Shown: piece after piece, positions 9,424-18,195 of the stretch
Layout of the letters: every line of letters starts with the position of its first letter
How positions within the stretch are numbered: the first letter of the stretch is position 1
Assembly: GCA_001874255.1 (NCBI GenBank)
Contig: MPDC01000022.1
Location: 1-64,000 of the forward strand
Reading direction: 5' to 3'
Source of the DNA: Alphaproteobacteria bacterium MedPE-SWcel
Lineage (GTDB): Bacteria > Pseudomonadota > Alphaproteobacteria > Rhodobacterales > Rhodobacteraceae
Length of the DNA stretch: 64,000 bases
Made by a program: the position numbers and the translations under genes
Notes under the pieces: generated by a model
The model's database searches: none
The model's input: the letters and a program-made list of their open reading frames with translations, nothing else
Told to the model about the DNA's origin: nothing

Positions 9424-9615
9424 CCGCCCCCTTTGAGTGAGAAAAAACCGAAATAGTTGCGCTCGTTTATTGGTTGGGGGTCCGGGAGGATGGGAAACGG
9501 TGGCAACAGGCCGGGTGTCGGCGTGAAATCCTTAACCGCGTGTAACAGGGTGAGTCTCTGCCGGGGGCCGCATCCCACAGGCATATCCATCCGCAGGCGG
9601 AGCAGAGGCGCCGAT

Positions 9616-10656
9616 CTACTGCGGCAGGATCACGGTAAAGGTGGCGCCCTGCCCCAGGTCGCTTTCGACGCGCAAACGCCCGCGGTGGCGGTTGATGATG
9701 TGTTTCACAATCGCCAGACCCAGCCCCGTCCCGCCCAACTCGCGCGAGCGATGGTTGTCCGCGCGATAGAACCGTTCGGTCAGGCGTGGCAAATGGACCG
9801 GGTCGATGCCCGGGCCGTCGTCGATCACCTGGATGCGCACGGCCGGACAGCGCAGGGCCGGGTCGCGATCCAGCACGGTCAGGACCACGGCGACCTCCTT
9901 GCCGCCATATTTCAACGCGTTTTCGATCAGATTGGTAAAGACCTGCTGGATCTGATCGGGGTCGGCGGGAATTTCCACCGGGATTGAGGGCGCCTGCAGC
10001 CGCAATCGCGTACCTCCTGCCTTGGCCAGAGGTTCCAGTGACTTGATGGTGGATTGCAGCTGGTCGACAAGATTGATCCGGTCTTTGGGGCGGACGCGCT
10101 CTTCGCTTTCGACACGGTTCAGAGACAGCAGATCCCCGACCAACCGGTTCATCCGGCTGGCCTCGCCCTCCATGATGGTGAGAAACCGGTCACGGGCGTC
10201 GGCGTCATTGCGCGCCGCACCGCGCAGGGTCTCGATGAAACCCATCAGCGCGGTCAACGGGGTCCGCAGCTCGTGGCTGACATTGGCGACAAAGTCGCGC
10301 CGCATCTGACTGGCCTGTTCGCGGTCGGTGATATCGGAGAAACAGAGCAGAACCGCGCCACCATTGACCGCACCAACGCCGGGCACATAGCGCAGGGTCA
10401 CTTCGAATGTGGTGTCCTGCGCGCCGTCATTGGAGAGATGCCGCGTCGTGCGGGGCTGACGATCGAGCAGGCAGGTCTCGATCGCGGTGGTGACGCTGGG
10501 CTGACGCAGGATGGTGGCATAGTGCCGCCCGATGATCTGCGGCCCGAGGAGCGTCGCCCCCTCGGTATTGGCCGCAATGAACCGTTCGGTCTGATCCACC
10601 AGAACAGAGGGGAGCGGAATCGCCGCCAATACCCCTTCGATCAACGCCTGCGTCAT
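9616..10656 (-). CDS. phoR: Phosphate regulon sensor kinase PhoR (no membrane anchor seen)
   Basis: A 346-residue sensor histidine kinase. A PAS domain spans about residues 10-115, followed by the H-box FVANVSHELRTPL with phospho-acceptor His128, an N-box NLIENALKYGG, and ATP-lid motifs DDGPGIDPVHLPRLTERFYR and GGTGLGLAIVKHI. It phosphorylates PhoB. Unlike E. coli PhoR, which is anchored by two N-terminal helices, I see no hydrophobic span in the first 100 residues, so it is probably cytosolic or attached through partners. It lies 305 bases upstream of pstS on the same strand; a weak TGTCATAG-like element occurs about 75 bases before its start. Confidence 0.9.
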   Translation of the reverse strand: MTQALIEGVLAAIPLPSVLVDQTERFIAANTEGATLLGPQIIGRHYATILRQPSVTTAIETCLLDRQPRTTRHLSNDGAQDTTFEVTLRYVPGVGAVNGGAVLLCFSDITDREQASQMRRDFVANVSHELRTPLTALMGFIETLRGAARNDADARDRFLTIMEGEASRMNRLVGDLLSLNRVESEERVRPKDRINLVDQLQSTIKSLEPLAKAGGTRLRLQAPSIPVEIPADPDQIQQVFTNLIENALKYGGKEVAVVLTVLDRDPALRCPAVRIQVIDDGPGIDPVHLPRLTERFYRADNHRSRELGGTGLGLAIVKHIINRHRGRLRVESDLGQGATFTVILPQ

Positions 10657-10723
10657 GCCTGTTGTCCCGTCCCTCTTGCCCCGGCTTTTTCATCGTGGCG
10701 ACCTCTGTAGCCCGCCAATGTAA

Positions 10724-11905
10724 CTATGACATGGCAGCGCGAACCGCCTGCTCGAAGATACCGCAGAGCGTGTCCGGGTCCTCGAGGCCGACAGAGACGC
10801 GGAAGAACCCTTCGGTCAGACCCAGACCGGCCCGCTCCGTTTCGCTCAGGGCGCGGTGCGACGAGGACGCCGGATGCGACAGCGTGGTCCCGACGTCGCC
10901 CAGCGTCGGCGCAAAGGACAGACCTTCGGCGCCGCGGGTAAAGGCATTGGCCACCTCGCGCCCGCCCTCCAGTTCAAAGCTGACCATATTGCAGCCCCTG
11001 CCCTTCAGCAGATCAACCGCGCGGGCGTGATCCGGGTGATCTGTGCGGGTGGGATAGATCACCCGCTTGACACCGGGCAGCCCGGCCAGATGATCCGCCA
11101 GACGCGCGGCGGTGGCCTCGGCGCGGTCGAACCGGAGGTCAAACGACAGCATCCCCCGTTCCGCCAGCCAGCAGTCAAAGGGGCTGGCCGTCATGCCGGT
11201 GGTCACCGCGAAGATGCGCATCCGGTCATTCAGGGCGGCGTCCCTGGCCACCACATAGCCCAGCATGACATCGGAATGACCCGCCAGCAGCTTGGTCACC
11301 GAGTGGATCACGATATCGGCGCCATGGTCGAACGGGCGGAAGGCGCGCGGCGTGGTGAAGGTGTTGTCGACGGCCAGCAGGATGCCCTGCGCCTTGCAGA
11401 GCGCCGCAAGCCCGGCAATATCCGCGATGGCCAATGTCGGGTTGGACACGGCTTCGACCAGGATCAGCTTTGTTTCCGGGCGGATTGAGGCGCGCACTGC
11501 GGCCACATCGGCGGGGTTGGCCAATGTCGTGGCGATGCCCAGACGCGGCAGGTCCTCTTTCATCAGCCGCAGCGAGCGACCATAGAGCTGATCGCCCCCA
11601 ATGACGTGATCGCCGGCCGACAGCAGCCCCAGCAGGACGGCCGACACGGCGGCCATGCCGGATCCGGTGACGACCCCCCCGGTCGCCCCCTCCATGTCAT
11701 CCAGCCGCCGGGCAACGACATCGGCATTCGGATGGCCTTCGCGGGAATAGGTGTAGCCGTGCACGCGGCCTTCGTATTGATCATCCAGCGCGTCCGGCGT
11801 TTCCGACGCATAGACCACGGACGGGCTGAGCGGGGTCACAACCGGATGGCTTGCGCTCTCGGGCAAACCATGAGGGCGCATGACGGATGGGCGGGAATTC
11901 TTCAC
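10724..11905 (-). CDS. PLP-dependent Cys/Met metabolism enzyme (trans-sulfuration family)
   Basis: A 393-residue fold-type I PLP enzyme of the cystathionine gamma-synthase/beta-lyase family. The cofactor Lys is Lys205 in the motif HSVTKLLAGHSDVMLG; YTYSREGHPN and GSGMAAVSAVL provide phosphate-binding contacts. Members cleave or form C-S bonds of cystathionine, homocysteine derivatives or methionine in the cytoplasm. I cannot separate cystathionine gamma-lyase, beta-lyase, methionine gamma-lyase and O-acetylhomoserine sulfhydrylase from sequence reading alone. It is followed two bases later by the gamma carbonic anhydrase gene on the same strand (upstream in transcription), so the pair is probably cotranscribed. 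Confidence 0.85.
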   Translation of the reverse strand: MKNSRPSVMRPHGLPESASHPVVTPLSPSVVYASETPDALDDQYEGRVHGYTYSREGHPNADVVARRLDDMEGATGGVVTGSGMAAVSAVLLGLLSAGDHVIGGDQLYGRSLRLMKEDLPRLGIATTLANPADVAAVRASIRPETKLILVEAVSNPTLAIADIAGLAALCKAQGILLAVDNTFTTPRAFRPFDHGADIVIHSVTKLLAGHSDVMLGYVVARDAALNDRMRIFAVTTGMTASPFDCWLAERGMLSFDLRFDRAEATAARLADHLAGLPGVKRVIYPTRTDHPDHARAVDLLKGRGCNMVSFELEGGREVANAFTRGAEGLSFAPTLGDVGTTLSHPASSSHRALSETERAGLGLTEGFFRVSVGLEDPDTLCGIFEQAVRAAMS

Positions 11906-11907
11906 GT

Positions 11908-12429
11908 TCAGATCTCCTTCAGCTCCGCTTTGAAGCGGCGCATATTGTCCTGATAGTGCAATGCACTGGCCGCCAGCTTGGCGACCAGTTCCGCGTCGAC
12001 GCTGCGGACCACTTTTCCGGGGGCCCCCATGACGAGCGAATTGTCAGGAATGTCTTTGTTCTCGGTGATCAGGGCACCCGCCCCGATCAGGCAGTTCTTG
12101 CCGATGGTCGCCCCGTTCAGGACGGTGGCCCCCATGCCGATCAGAGTGTTCTCTCCGATCGTGCACCCGTGCAGCATGACCTTGTGTCCGATAGTGCAAT
12201 TCTCTGCGATTGACAGCGGATAGCCAGCGTCGATGTGCATGACGACGTTTTCCTGCACGTTCGAGCCACGGCCAATGCGGATTTCCTCGTGGTCGGCCCG
12301 GATGGTGACGCCAAACCAGACCGAGGCCCCCTCCTCCAGGACAACCTGACCGATCAGGTTGGCATCCGGCGCCACCCATGTATCCGGGTGAATGTCGGGG
12401 CGGTGATTGCCAAGTGCATAGAGGGTCAT
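11908..12429 (-). CDS. Gamma carbonic anhydrase family protein
   Basis: A 173-residue left-handed beta-helix protein built from hexapeptide repeats, ending in a C-terminal helix. The three zinc ligands of the gamma carbonic anhydrase fold are present as His65 (VVMHIDAG), His82 and His87 ([11 protein letters not shown]). Relatives include YrdA, PaaY and CaiE, and many have weak or no carbonic anhydrase activity, so the reaction is uncertain. The start overlaps the stop of gmk by four bases, so it is translationally coupled to it. Confidence 0.85.
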   Translation of the reverse strand: MTLYALGNHRPDIHPDTWVAPDANLIGQVVLEEGASVWFGVTIRADHEEIRIGRGSNVQENVVMHIDAGYPLSIAENCTIGHKVMLHGCTIGENTLIGMGATVLNGATIGKNCLIGAGALITENKDIPDNSLVMGAPGKVVRSVDAELVAKLAASALHYQDNMRRFKAELKEI

Positions 12430-13079
12430 GTCAGCTCATCGAACTCCTGTTGCAGATGTCGCGCGTGCTCGATCAGCGTCGGTTGCTGAATGCGTCTGAG
12501 GCGCGTGGCCTTGATGATCGTGCGCAGGTTGTCTTCTGTCTCGTCGAGATCCTCATTGATCAGCACATGATCATAGGACCCCCAGTGCGAGATCTCGTCC
12601 CAGCTCTTTTGCATGCGGCGCTGGATGGTCTCGGGATCGTCCTGTCCGCGGCTTTCCAGCCTGCGGCGCAATTCGGTGATGGATGGCGGCAGCAGGAAGA
12701 TCGACAGGGTGTGTTTGCCAAGATCGGAATTGGTAATCTGCTGCGCCCCTTGCCAGTCGATGTCGAACAGAACATCCCGCCCGGCATTGATCGCCTCCTG
12801 AACCGGAGCTTTGGGCGAGCCATAGAAGTTTCCGAACACATGCGCATGTTCCAGCATCTCGCCATGGGCCACGTCATGCTTGAACGAGTCGACGGTGACA
12901 AAGTTGTAGTCCTGCCCGTCGACTTCGCCGGGGCGCGGTTTCCGGGTCGTGGCAGAGACGGAAAAGCTGATGTCTTCATCCCAGGCGCGCAGCCGTTTGG
13001 CCAGCGTTGACTTGCCCGCGCCAGACGGCGACGACAGTATAATGAGAAGACCACGCCGATGCGCTGGTGTTTGTGCCAT
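12426..13079 (-). CDS. gmk: Guanylate kinase
   Basis: A 217-residue cytoplasmic enzyme phosphorylating GMP to GDP with ATP. The P-loop [10 protein letters not shown] is at residues 16-25. GMP-binding residues occur in [19 protein letters not shown], and the lid and [17 protein letters not shown] segments follow. Length fits the family. It lies 15 bases downstream of yicC on the same strand, an association common in bacteria. Confidence 0.96.
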   Translation of the reverse strand: MAQTPAHRRGLLIILSSPSGAGKSTLAKRLRAWDEDISFSVSATTRKPRPGEVDGQDYNFVTVDSFKHDVAHGEMLEHAHVFGNFYGSPKAPVQEAINAGRDVLFDIDWQGAQQITNSDLGKHTLSIFLLPPSITELRRRLESRGQDDPETIQRRMQKSWDEISHWGSYDHVLINEDLDETEDNLRTIIKATRLRRIQQPTLIEHARHLQQEFDELT

Positions 13080-13094
13080 GAAGGGTACCGCTCC

Positions 13095-13991
13095 TTATTC
13101 GATATTCTGGACCTGCTCGCGCATCTGGTCGATCACGGTTTTGAGTTCCAAACCGACTTCGGTCAAGGCCGCGTTCTGTGCTTTTGAACACAGAGTGTTG
13201 GCCTCGCGGTTGAATTCCTGCATCAGAAATTCAAGCTTGCGCCCGATGGCGCCCCCCTGACCGATCAAAGCACGGGCCGCCTCCACATGGGCGTTCAGCC
13301 GGTCGAGTTCCTCGGTCACATCCGTTTTAACGGAAATTATGGCCAGTTCCTGCGCAATCCGGTCTGAATCGGCCCCGTCGCTGTTTTGCAGGATCCGCGC
13401 GAGGTTCGTCTTCAGGTTCTGTTCGATCAATGGACGGCGCGCGGCGGCGCGCTGGGCGGCGGTGTCACACAGGGCCGAAATCTGATCAAGCTGGGCGATC
13501 ATCACCGCCGCAAGAGCCGCCCCTTCTACCCGCCGCATGTTAACAAAATCGGTCAGAAGTGAGTCGAATTCGGATAGAAGTGTCTTCAACAGGGGGCCAT
13601 TGTCCTGATTTGGCGTGCTCATATCCAGCACGCCCCGCATCGCCAGGATATCGGTTGCGCGCACCGGCGACAGCGCCAGACCAAGCCGATCCGCTTCCGC
13701 CTGGGTCTCCGCGATCAAGCTCAGAGCCACCTTCAGGGTCGCCGGGTTCAGCTGCATCTGCGCCTTGCCGTCCTCTGCGCGCACCAGGCGCAGGGTGACC
13801 GAGACATTGCCCCGTACAAGCTGTTTGGAGGATCTGGACTTTATTTCTTTTTCAAGACCTTCCAGCCATTCTGGCACTCTTGTCCGAAGGTCGAACCCCT
13901 TGGCATTAACAGACCGAATGTCCCAGGTCCAGGTGACTCCGTCCTGTGCGCCCTGCCCCGAAGCAAAGCCCGTCATTGAGTTCAATGTCAT
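13095..13991 (-). CDS. yicC: YicC-family endoribonuclease
   Basis: A 298-residue YicC/YloC protein. I chose the ATG at 13991, preceded by AGGAGG seven bases upstream and giving the family N-terminus MTLNSMTGFASGQG; a longer frame starts 20 codons earlier without a ribosome-binding site. The DUF1732 C-terminal half contains GADSDRIAQELAIISVKTD and GRKLEFLMQEFNREANTLCS. Family members are hexameric, metal-dependent endoribonucleases; the role here is inferred from that. It precedes gmk. Confidence 0.9.
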   Translation of the reverse strand: MTLNSMTGFASGQGAQDGVTWTWDIRSVNAKGFDLRTRVPEWLEGLEKEIKSRSSKQLVRGNVSVTLRLVRAEDGKAQMQLNPATLKVALSLIAETQAEADRLGLALSPVRATDILAMRGVLDMSTPNQDNGPLLKTLLSEFDSLLTDFVNMRRVEGAALAAVMIAQLDQISALCDTAAQRAAARRPLIEQNLKTNLARILQNSDGADSDRIAQELAIISVKTDVTEELDRLNAHVEAARALIGQGGAIGRKLEFLMQEFNREANTLCSKAQNAALTEVGLELKTVIDQMREQVQNIE

Positions 13992-14091
13992 GTCTGACCC
14001 TCCTGCCTCCTGCATACAGCTCGACCCGGCCGGGTCAATGGTCGGCGGCACCGGAACAGGCGTGAACGCAGGCGGCGACTATACGATAGTG

Positions 14092-14106
14092 TTAACCATC
14101 GCTTAA
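14092..14106. promoter_or_regulatory. CtrA-like box (TTAA-N7-TTAA)
   Basis: TTAA, seven bases, TTAA: the full CtrA consensus spacing. It lies between the divergent yicC and PAS-protein genes. A second near copy (TTAA-N7-GTAA) starts about 47 bases to the right. Since chpT of the CtrA phosphorelay is also in this window, the site is plausible, but it rests on motif match only. Confidence 0.45.
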
Positions 14107-14236
14107 ACTATTGGTCCAAACTTGAGTAAGATTGTGTCATGTTAACTCCACGGTAACTTCATCGGCGTTAACACTTGGACATGAATATCTTGCCAAGTTT
14201 CGATGCTGAAACCGGATGCAGCAGAGGACGAGAGAA

Positions 14237-15199
14237 ATGATGTTTCGCGGTCAAGACGGCACCGACACAAAGACTGAACAGGACAAGGTGGTAGCAATGG
14301 ATCGCTTTCGCAGCCGTTCAAATTTGTCACCGTTGCGTCAGGCTGAGGCCTATTGGTCTGCGCTGCGTCAGGGTGATGAGATCCCGAGCCGGTCTCAGGT
14401 TGATCCGCGGGGCCTCGAGAACATTCTCAGCCAGACCTTCATTCTGGAGCGCGTTGCGCCAGGGATCGCCCGATTCCGCCTCGCCGGCCAGAAGGTAAAC
14501 GAGCTCGCCGGTATGGAAGTGCGTGGGATGCCCTTGACGGCGTTCTTCACCGCCGATGCCCGCAAGAATGTCAGCGCATCGCTGGAACATATGTTCGCTG
14601 ACCCGTCCATCCTCGAGTTCGACCTGAAGACAGAAGCCTCCCGGTTGCGTGGTAGCCGTTCCGCCCGGATGATCCTGCTGCCCCTGCGCAGCGATCTGGG
14701 CGATGTCAGCCGGGCGCTGGGCGTTCTGGTTTACGACGGTGGCGCCAGCCGGGTGTCGCAGCGGTTTACCGTGGAAAAATGCGATATGCGTCAGGTTGGA
14801 AAAGCCCCGGCTGCGGCGCAGAAGACGGATGCCAAAACGCCCCGGCGTGGTCTGGAGCCGAGCCTGCAAAACCTGCCGCGCCGCGATCTGTCTGCCAAAA
14901 CGCCTGCGCCGACCGAAGGTTTCGCGGAATCCCGCCCGGCCTTTGAACGCAAATCCGGCAGCTTGATGGAGGAAGCGCGGTCGCTTCTGGATCGTGCGCG
15001 CCGTGAGAACAACGATGCATTGACCTCTGTGCGCCCGCCTGCGGCTGCCATGTCGCGGAGAGAAACCGACAAGAAATCGCCGGTATCGCTTGAAACCGTG
15101 GCGACAACGGATGCGGAAAAGCTGGTCTCGCGCCCGCCGCGCGGTGGTACATCGCGCAAGGCGGCGTCGCACCTGCGTTTGGTCGTTTCTCGGGACTAA
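14237..15199 (+). CDS. PAS-domain protein, function unknown
   Basis: About 320 residues. A PAS_5-type domain covers roughly residues 30-185 (LSPLRQAEAYWSALRQGDEI through LPLRSDLGDVSRALGVLVYD). The remaining 135 residues are basic, low-complexity and probably disordered, ending in SHLRLVVSRD. No catalytic or DNA-binding domain is visible, so it is a candidate adaptor or regulator. Starts: tandem ATGs at 14237 and 14240 preceded by GAGGACGAGAG, or an internal ATG at 14297 with AAGGTGG upstream; I keep the former. It is divergent from yicC with a CtrA-like site between. Proteins of this layout recur in roseobacters as far as I recall. Confidence 0.7.
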   Translation: MMFRGQDGTDTKTEQDKVVAMDRFRSRSNLSPLRQAEAYWSALRQGDEIPSRSQVDPRGLENILSQTFILERVAPGIARFRLAGQKVNELAGMEVRGMPLTAFFTADARKNVSASLEHMFADPSILEFDLKTEASRLRGSRSARMILLPLRSDLGDVSRALGVLVYDGGASRVSQRFTVEKCDMRQVGKAPAAAQKTDAKTPRRGLEPSLQNLPRRDLSAKTPAPTEGFAESRPAFERKSGSLMEEARSLLDRARRENNDALTSVRPPAAAMSRRETDKKSPVSLETVATTDAEKLVSRPPRGGTSRKAASHLRLVVSRD

Positions 15200-15274
15200 T
15201 CGTTAAAATTATATTCGAAGTCTCGTCGAATACTATTAAGTTTCAACCTACTGGACATAGACGTTGAAGCATTG

Positions 15275-15307
15275 ACGCCCGGGCGCAGAACGCCCCGGGC
15301 GTTCTTT
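15275..15307 (+). terminator. Terminator after PAS-protein gene
   Basis: ACGCCCGGG-CG pairs with CGCCCCGGGCGT with one bulge, followed by TTCTTTTT. It is placed about 75 bases after the stop codon. Confidence 0.8.
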
Positions 15308-15334
15308 TTAGTATGCACCATCCGCGCCGGACTC

Positions 15335-15371
15335 CCAAAAAAACGGCCCGTAAAAACGGGCCGTTCTTCTT
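15335..15371 (-). terminator. Terminator after class II DAHP synthase gene
   Basis: AACGGCCCG/CGGGCCGTT form a nine-pair stem around a TAAAAA loop. On the minus strand it is followed by seven T residues, and it lies just after the DAHP synthase stop. The plus-strand side has TTCTTCTT, so it may be bidirectional. Confidence 0.85.
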
Positions 15372-15390
15372 GTCAGTTGGAAATGGGGGG

Positions 15391-16761
15391 TCAGATCGCG
15401 GCGCGGTTGTCGTCGCGCGTGCGCAGTCTGGAGACTTCTTCTGCAACAAGAAACGCCAGTTCCAGCGATTGGCTGGCGTTCAGGCGCGGATCACAAGCGG
15501 TGTGATAGCGATCGCTCAGGTCCTCTTCGGTGACATCGCGCACGCCACCGGTGCATTCGGTCACATCCTGGCCGGTCATTTCAAAATGCACCCCGCCCGG
15601 AATCGTCCCTTCGGCCTGATGAACCCCGAAGAAGTCACGGACCTCGCGCAGGACGGAATCAAAGGGCCGGGTCTTGTATCCGGTCGCCGATTTGATCGTG
15701 TTCCCGTGCATCGGGTCGCAGACCCAGGTCACATTTGCCCCTTCTTCTTTCACGGCCTTGACCAGACGTGGCAGATGCTCGCCTGCTTTTCCGGCGCCAA
15801 AACGTGCAATCAGCGTCAATTTGCCTTCTTCATTGGCAGGGTTCAGCTTTTGCATCAGAATTTTCAGATCCTCAGCGGTGGTCGTCGGGCCGCATTTGAG
15901 GCCGATGGGGTTCAGGACACCGCTGCAGAATTCCACATGTGCGCCATCGGGCTGGCGCGTACGGTCGCCGATCCAGATCATGTGGCCGGACCCCGCCAGC
16001 CATTTCCCGGAGGTCGAATCAAGCCGTGTCAGCGCTTCTTCATATTCCAGCAGCAGCCCTTCGTGGCTGGTGTAGAATTCGACCGATTGCAATGTATGGG
16101 CTGTTTCAGTGGTGACACCCGCCGCCTTCATGAAATCGAGCGTATCGGTGATGCGATTGGCCATCTCACGATATGTTTCGGCCTTTTCGCCCTCGGTGAA
16201 CCCCAGCGTCCAGGCGTGAACCTGGTGAACATCAGCATAGCCGCCGGTCGAAAAGGCCCGGATCAGGTTCAGCGTCGCGGCCGCCTGCGTATAGGCCTGC
16301 AGCATCTTTTTCGGGTCGGGGATACGGGACGCCGGCGTGAAGGCCAGCTCGTTGATGATGTCACCGCGATAGCTCGGCAGTTCGACCCCGTTGACGGTTT
16401 CGGTCGGAGCCGAGCGCGGCTTGGCAAACTGGCCAGCCATTCGGCCCACTTTGACCACCGGCACTTTGGCGCCATAGGTCAGCACCATGGCCATCTGCAA
16501 CATCACCTTGAAGGTGTCGCGGATCGCATCGGCGCTGAATTGTTCAAAGCTCTCGGCGCAGTCCCCGCCCTGCAGCAGGAAGGCCTCACCACGACCGGCG
16601 GCCCCCAGCTGGGCCTTCAGACGTCGCGCTTCGCCCGCGAAAACCAGCGGCGGGTATTTGGACAATTGCGCTTCGACGGACTGCAGCGCGTCCTGATCCG
16701 TATACTCCGGCATCTGGACCCGCGGCTTGTTCCGCCAGTTCGTTTTTTGCCAATTGCTCAT
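15391..16761 (-). CDS. Class II 3-deoxy-D-arabino-heptulosonate 7-phosphate synthase
   Basis: A 456-residue plant-type DAHP synthase. It condenses phosphoenolpyruvate and erythrose 4-phosphate, the first step of the shikimate pathway. Class II hallmarks are [45 protein letters not shown] and CDPMHGNT, which hold the metal- and phosphate-binding residues. I chose the ATG at 16761 (GGAG eight bases upstream, product [11 protein letters not shown]); a GTG three codons earlier is less likely. It is transcribed alone, with a terminator downstream and a GlxA-type regulator divergent at 200 bases. aroQ, another shikimate gene, lies 18 kb away. Confidence 0.95.
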   Translation of the reverse strand: MSNWQKTNWRNKPRVQMPEYTDQDALQSVEAQLSKYPPLVFAGEARRLKAQLGAAGRGEAFLLQGGDCAESFEQFSADAIRDTFKVMLQMAMVLTYGAKVPVVKVGRMAGQFAKPRSAPTETVNGVELPSYRGDIINELAFTPASRIPDPKKMLQAYTQAAATLNLIRAFSTGGYADVHQVHAWTLGFTEGEKAETYREMANRITDTLDFMKAAGVTTETAHTLQSVEFYTSHEGLLLEYEEALTRLDSTSGKWLAGSGHMIWIGDRTRQPDGAHVEFCSGVLNPIGLKCGPTTTAEDLKILMQKLNPANEEGKLTLIARFGAGKAGEHLPRLVKAVKEEGANVTWVCDPMHGNTIKSATGYKTRPFDSVLREVRDFFGVHQAEGTIPGGVHFEMTGQDVTECTGGVRDVTEEDLSDRYHTACDPRLNASQSLELAFLVAEEVSRLRTRDDNRAAI

Positions 16762-16961
16762 GGCTTTCACTCCGAAAATGACTTTGAAACCCGGTTTTAC
16801 GAAAGTAAGCGTATATAGAAGAGCGCCAACAGTGACCAGTTTAGAATTTCGATGTCTTGACCCGGGTGCAAAGCTGTGAGCAGGGTTTTTGAATTCGCGA
16901 CCCTGCGTCGCCCGAAACTTCCGGCACCGTCTACCCAGACCCGTTTTGTAAGGACCCGGCC

Positions 16962-17966
16962 ATGCAAACCAAACCAGAGGCTCGTCCTGAACTGATTTCA
17001 GGTGGTAAACACCGCCGGTTTACGTTTGTCCTGTTGGATCAGTTTACGCTGCTGTGCTTTTCCGCGGCAATGGAATCCCTGCGCATCGCCAACCGGATGG
17101 CAGGTCGCGATCTGTATTCCTGGAAGCTGCTGGGCGAAGGCGGTGACACGGTTACCTGTTCTGCCGGAACGGTTTTTCACGTGGACGCCGACCTCGAGGA
17201 ACTGCCGCGCGATGATACCATCATGCTGTGCGGCGGGATCGAAGTGCAAAAGGCCACCACAAAGAGGGTCCTGTCCTGGCTGCGGCGTGAGGCGCGCAAA
17301 GGTCTGACGATTGCCGGATTGTGCACGGCCTCCTACTCGCTGGCCAAGGCCGGTCTGCTGGACGGCAAGCGGGCCACGATCCATTGGGAAAATTCCGACA
17401 GCTTTTCCGAAGAGTTTGAGGATGTGGATCTGACCAAATCGGTTTTCGTGATCGACGGCAACCGGATGTCGACCGCTGGCGGGACCTCCTCGATCGACCT
17501 GATGCTGAAGATTGTCGCGGAGGACCATGGCGAAGAGCTGGCAAATATGGTTGCGGATCAGCTGATTTATTCTTCGATCCGCACGGATCAGGATACCCAG
17601 CGCCTGTCCATTCCGACCCGCATCGGTGTGCGCCATCCAAAATTGTCGATGGTGATTCAGATGATGGAAAACAATATCGAGGAACCCATCAGCCCGTCGA
17701 TACTGGCTGAAGATGTGGGCATGTCGACCCGCCAGCTGGAGCGGCTGTTCCGTCGCTATCTCAATCGCAGCCCGAAACGTTATTACATGGAGCTGCGTCT
17801 TCAGAAGGCGCGCAACCTGCTCATGCAGACCGATATGAGCGTGATCAATGTGGCGCTGGCCTGCGGGTTTGCATCCCCGTCGCATTTTTCCAAATGCTAC
17901 CGCGCCCATTATGACACCACCCCCTATCGCGAGCGCGGCAGCAAAGGCGTGCGGCACATCCCGTGA
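16962..17966 (+). CDS. GlxA-family AraC-type transcriptional regulator
   Basis: A 334-residue regulator. The N-terminal DJ-1/PfpI-like (class I glutamine amidotransferase-like) domain spans about residues 20-200, with a Cys elbow in [15 protein letters not shown]. The C-terminal AraC helix-turn-helix pair is at about 225-325: [20 protein letters not shown] and [20 protein letters not shown]. Proteins of this architecture include CdhR, ArgR and GbdR of pseudomonads, which sense quaternary amines or amino acids. The ligand here is unknown; the Liv-type importer 230 bases downstream is a possible target, but that is inference. Confidence 0.88.
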   Translation: MQTKPEARPELISGGKHRRFTFVLLDQFTLLCFSAAMESLRIANRMAGRDLYSWKLLGEGGDTVTCSAGTVFHVDADLEELPRDDTIMLCGGIEVQKATTKRVLSWLRREARKGLTIAGLCTASYSLAKAGLLDGKRATIHWENSDSFSEEFEDVDLTKSVFVIDGNRMSTAGGTSSIDLMLKIVAEDHGEELANMVADQLIYSSIRTDQDTQRLSIPTRIGVRHPKLSMVIQMMENNIEEPISPSILAEDVGMSTRQLERLFRRYLNRSPKRYYMELRLQKARNLLMQTDMSVINVALACGFASPSHFSKCYRAHYDTTPYRERGSKGVRHIP

Positions 17967-18157
17967 CCGGCCGTTCTGGGCCATGCGGCACTCAGAAACG
18001 CTGTGGTTTGCGCAGCTGATTCCGGACGCCCTGAGCGTGGCTGACAGCGGAGGCCGGGAATTTCTCCTATTGTGCTGAGGGTGTTGGCAGCTTTCACTCA
18101 TCTGCGAAGACGCGGTGCTGAACACTCTTTCCTTTCCGGCGGGGCTTGCATAGGGTT

Positions 18158-18170
18158 CCTGTTGAACAGG
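18158..18170. promoter_or_regulatory. Palindrome upstream of Liv-type operon
   Basis: CCTGTT-G-AACAGG is a perfect palindrome 25 bases before the start of the binding-protein gene. It could be an operator or a 5'-UTR hairpin near the ribosome-binding site (GGGAG at about 18184). There is no further evidence. Confidence 0.3.
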
Positions 18171-18195
18171 ATTGTTCCAACATGGGAGTTTTAAA

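Noticed and set aside
10715-10735. Pho box before phoR
   Set aside because: Only one half-site (TGTCATAG) is recognisable; the second half does not match, and it lies within the end of the neighbouring gene.
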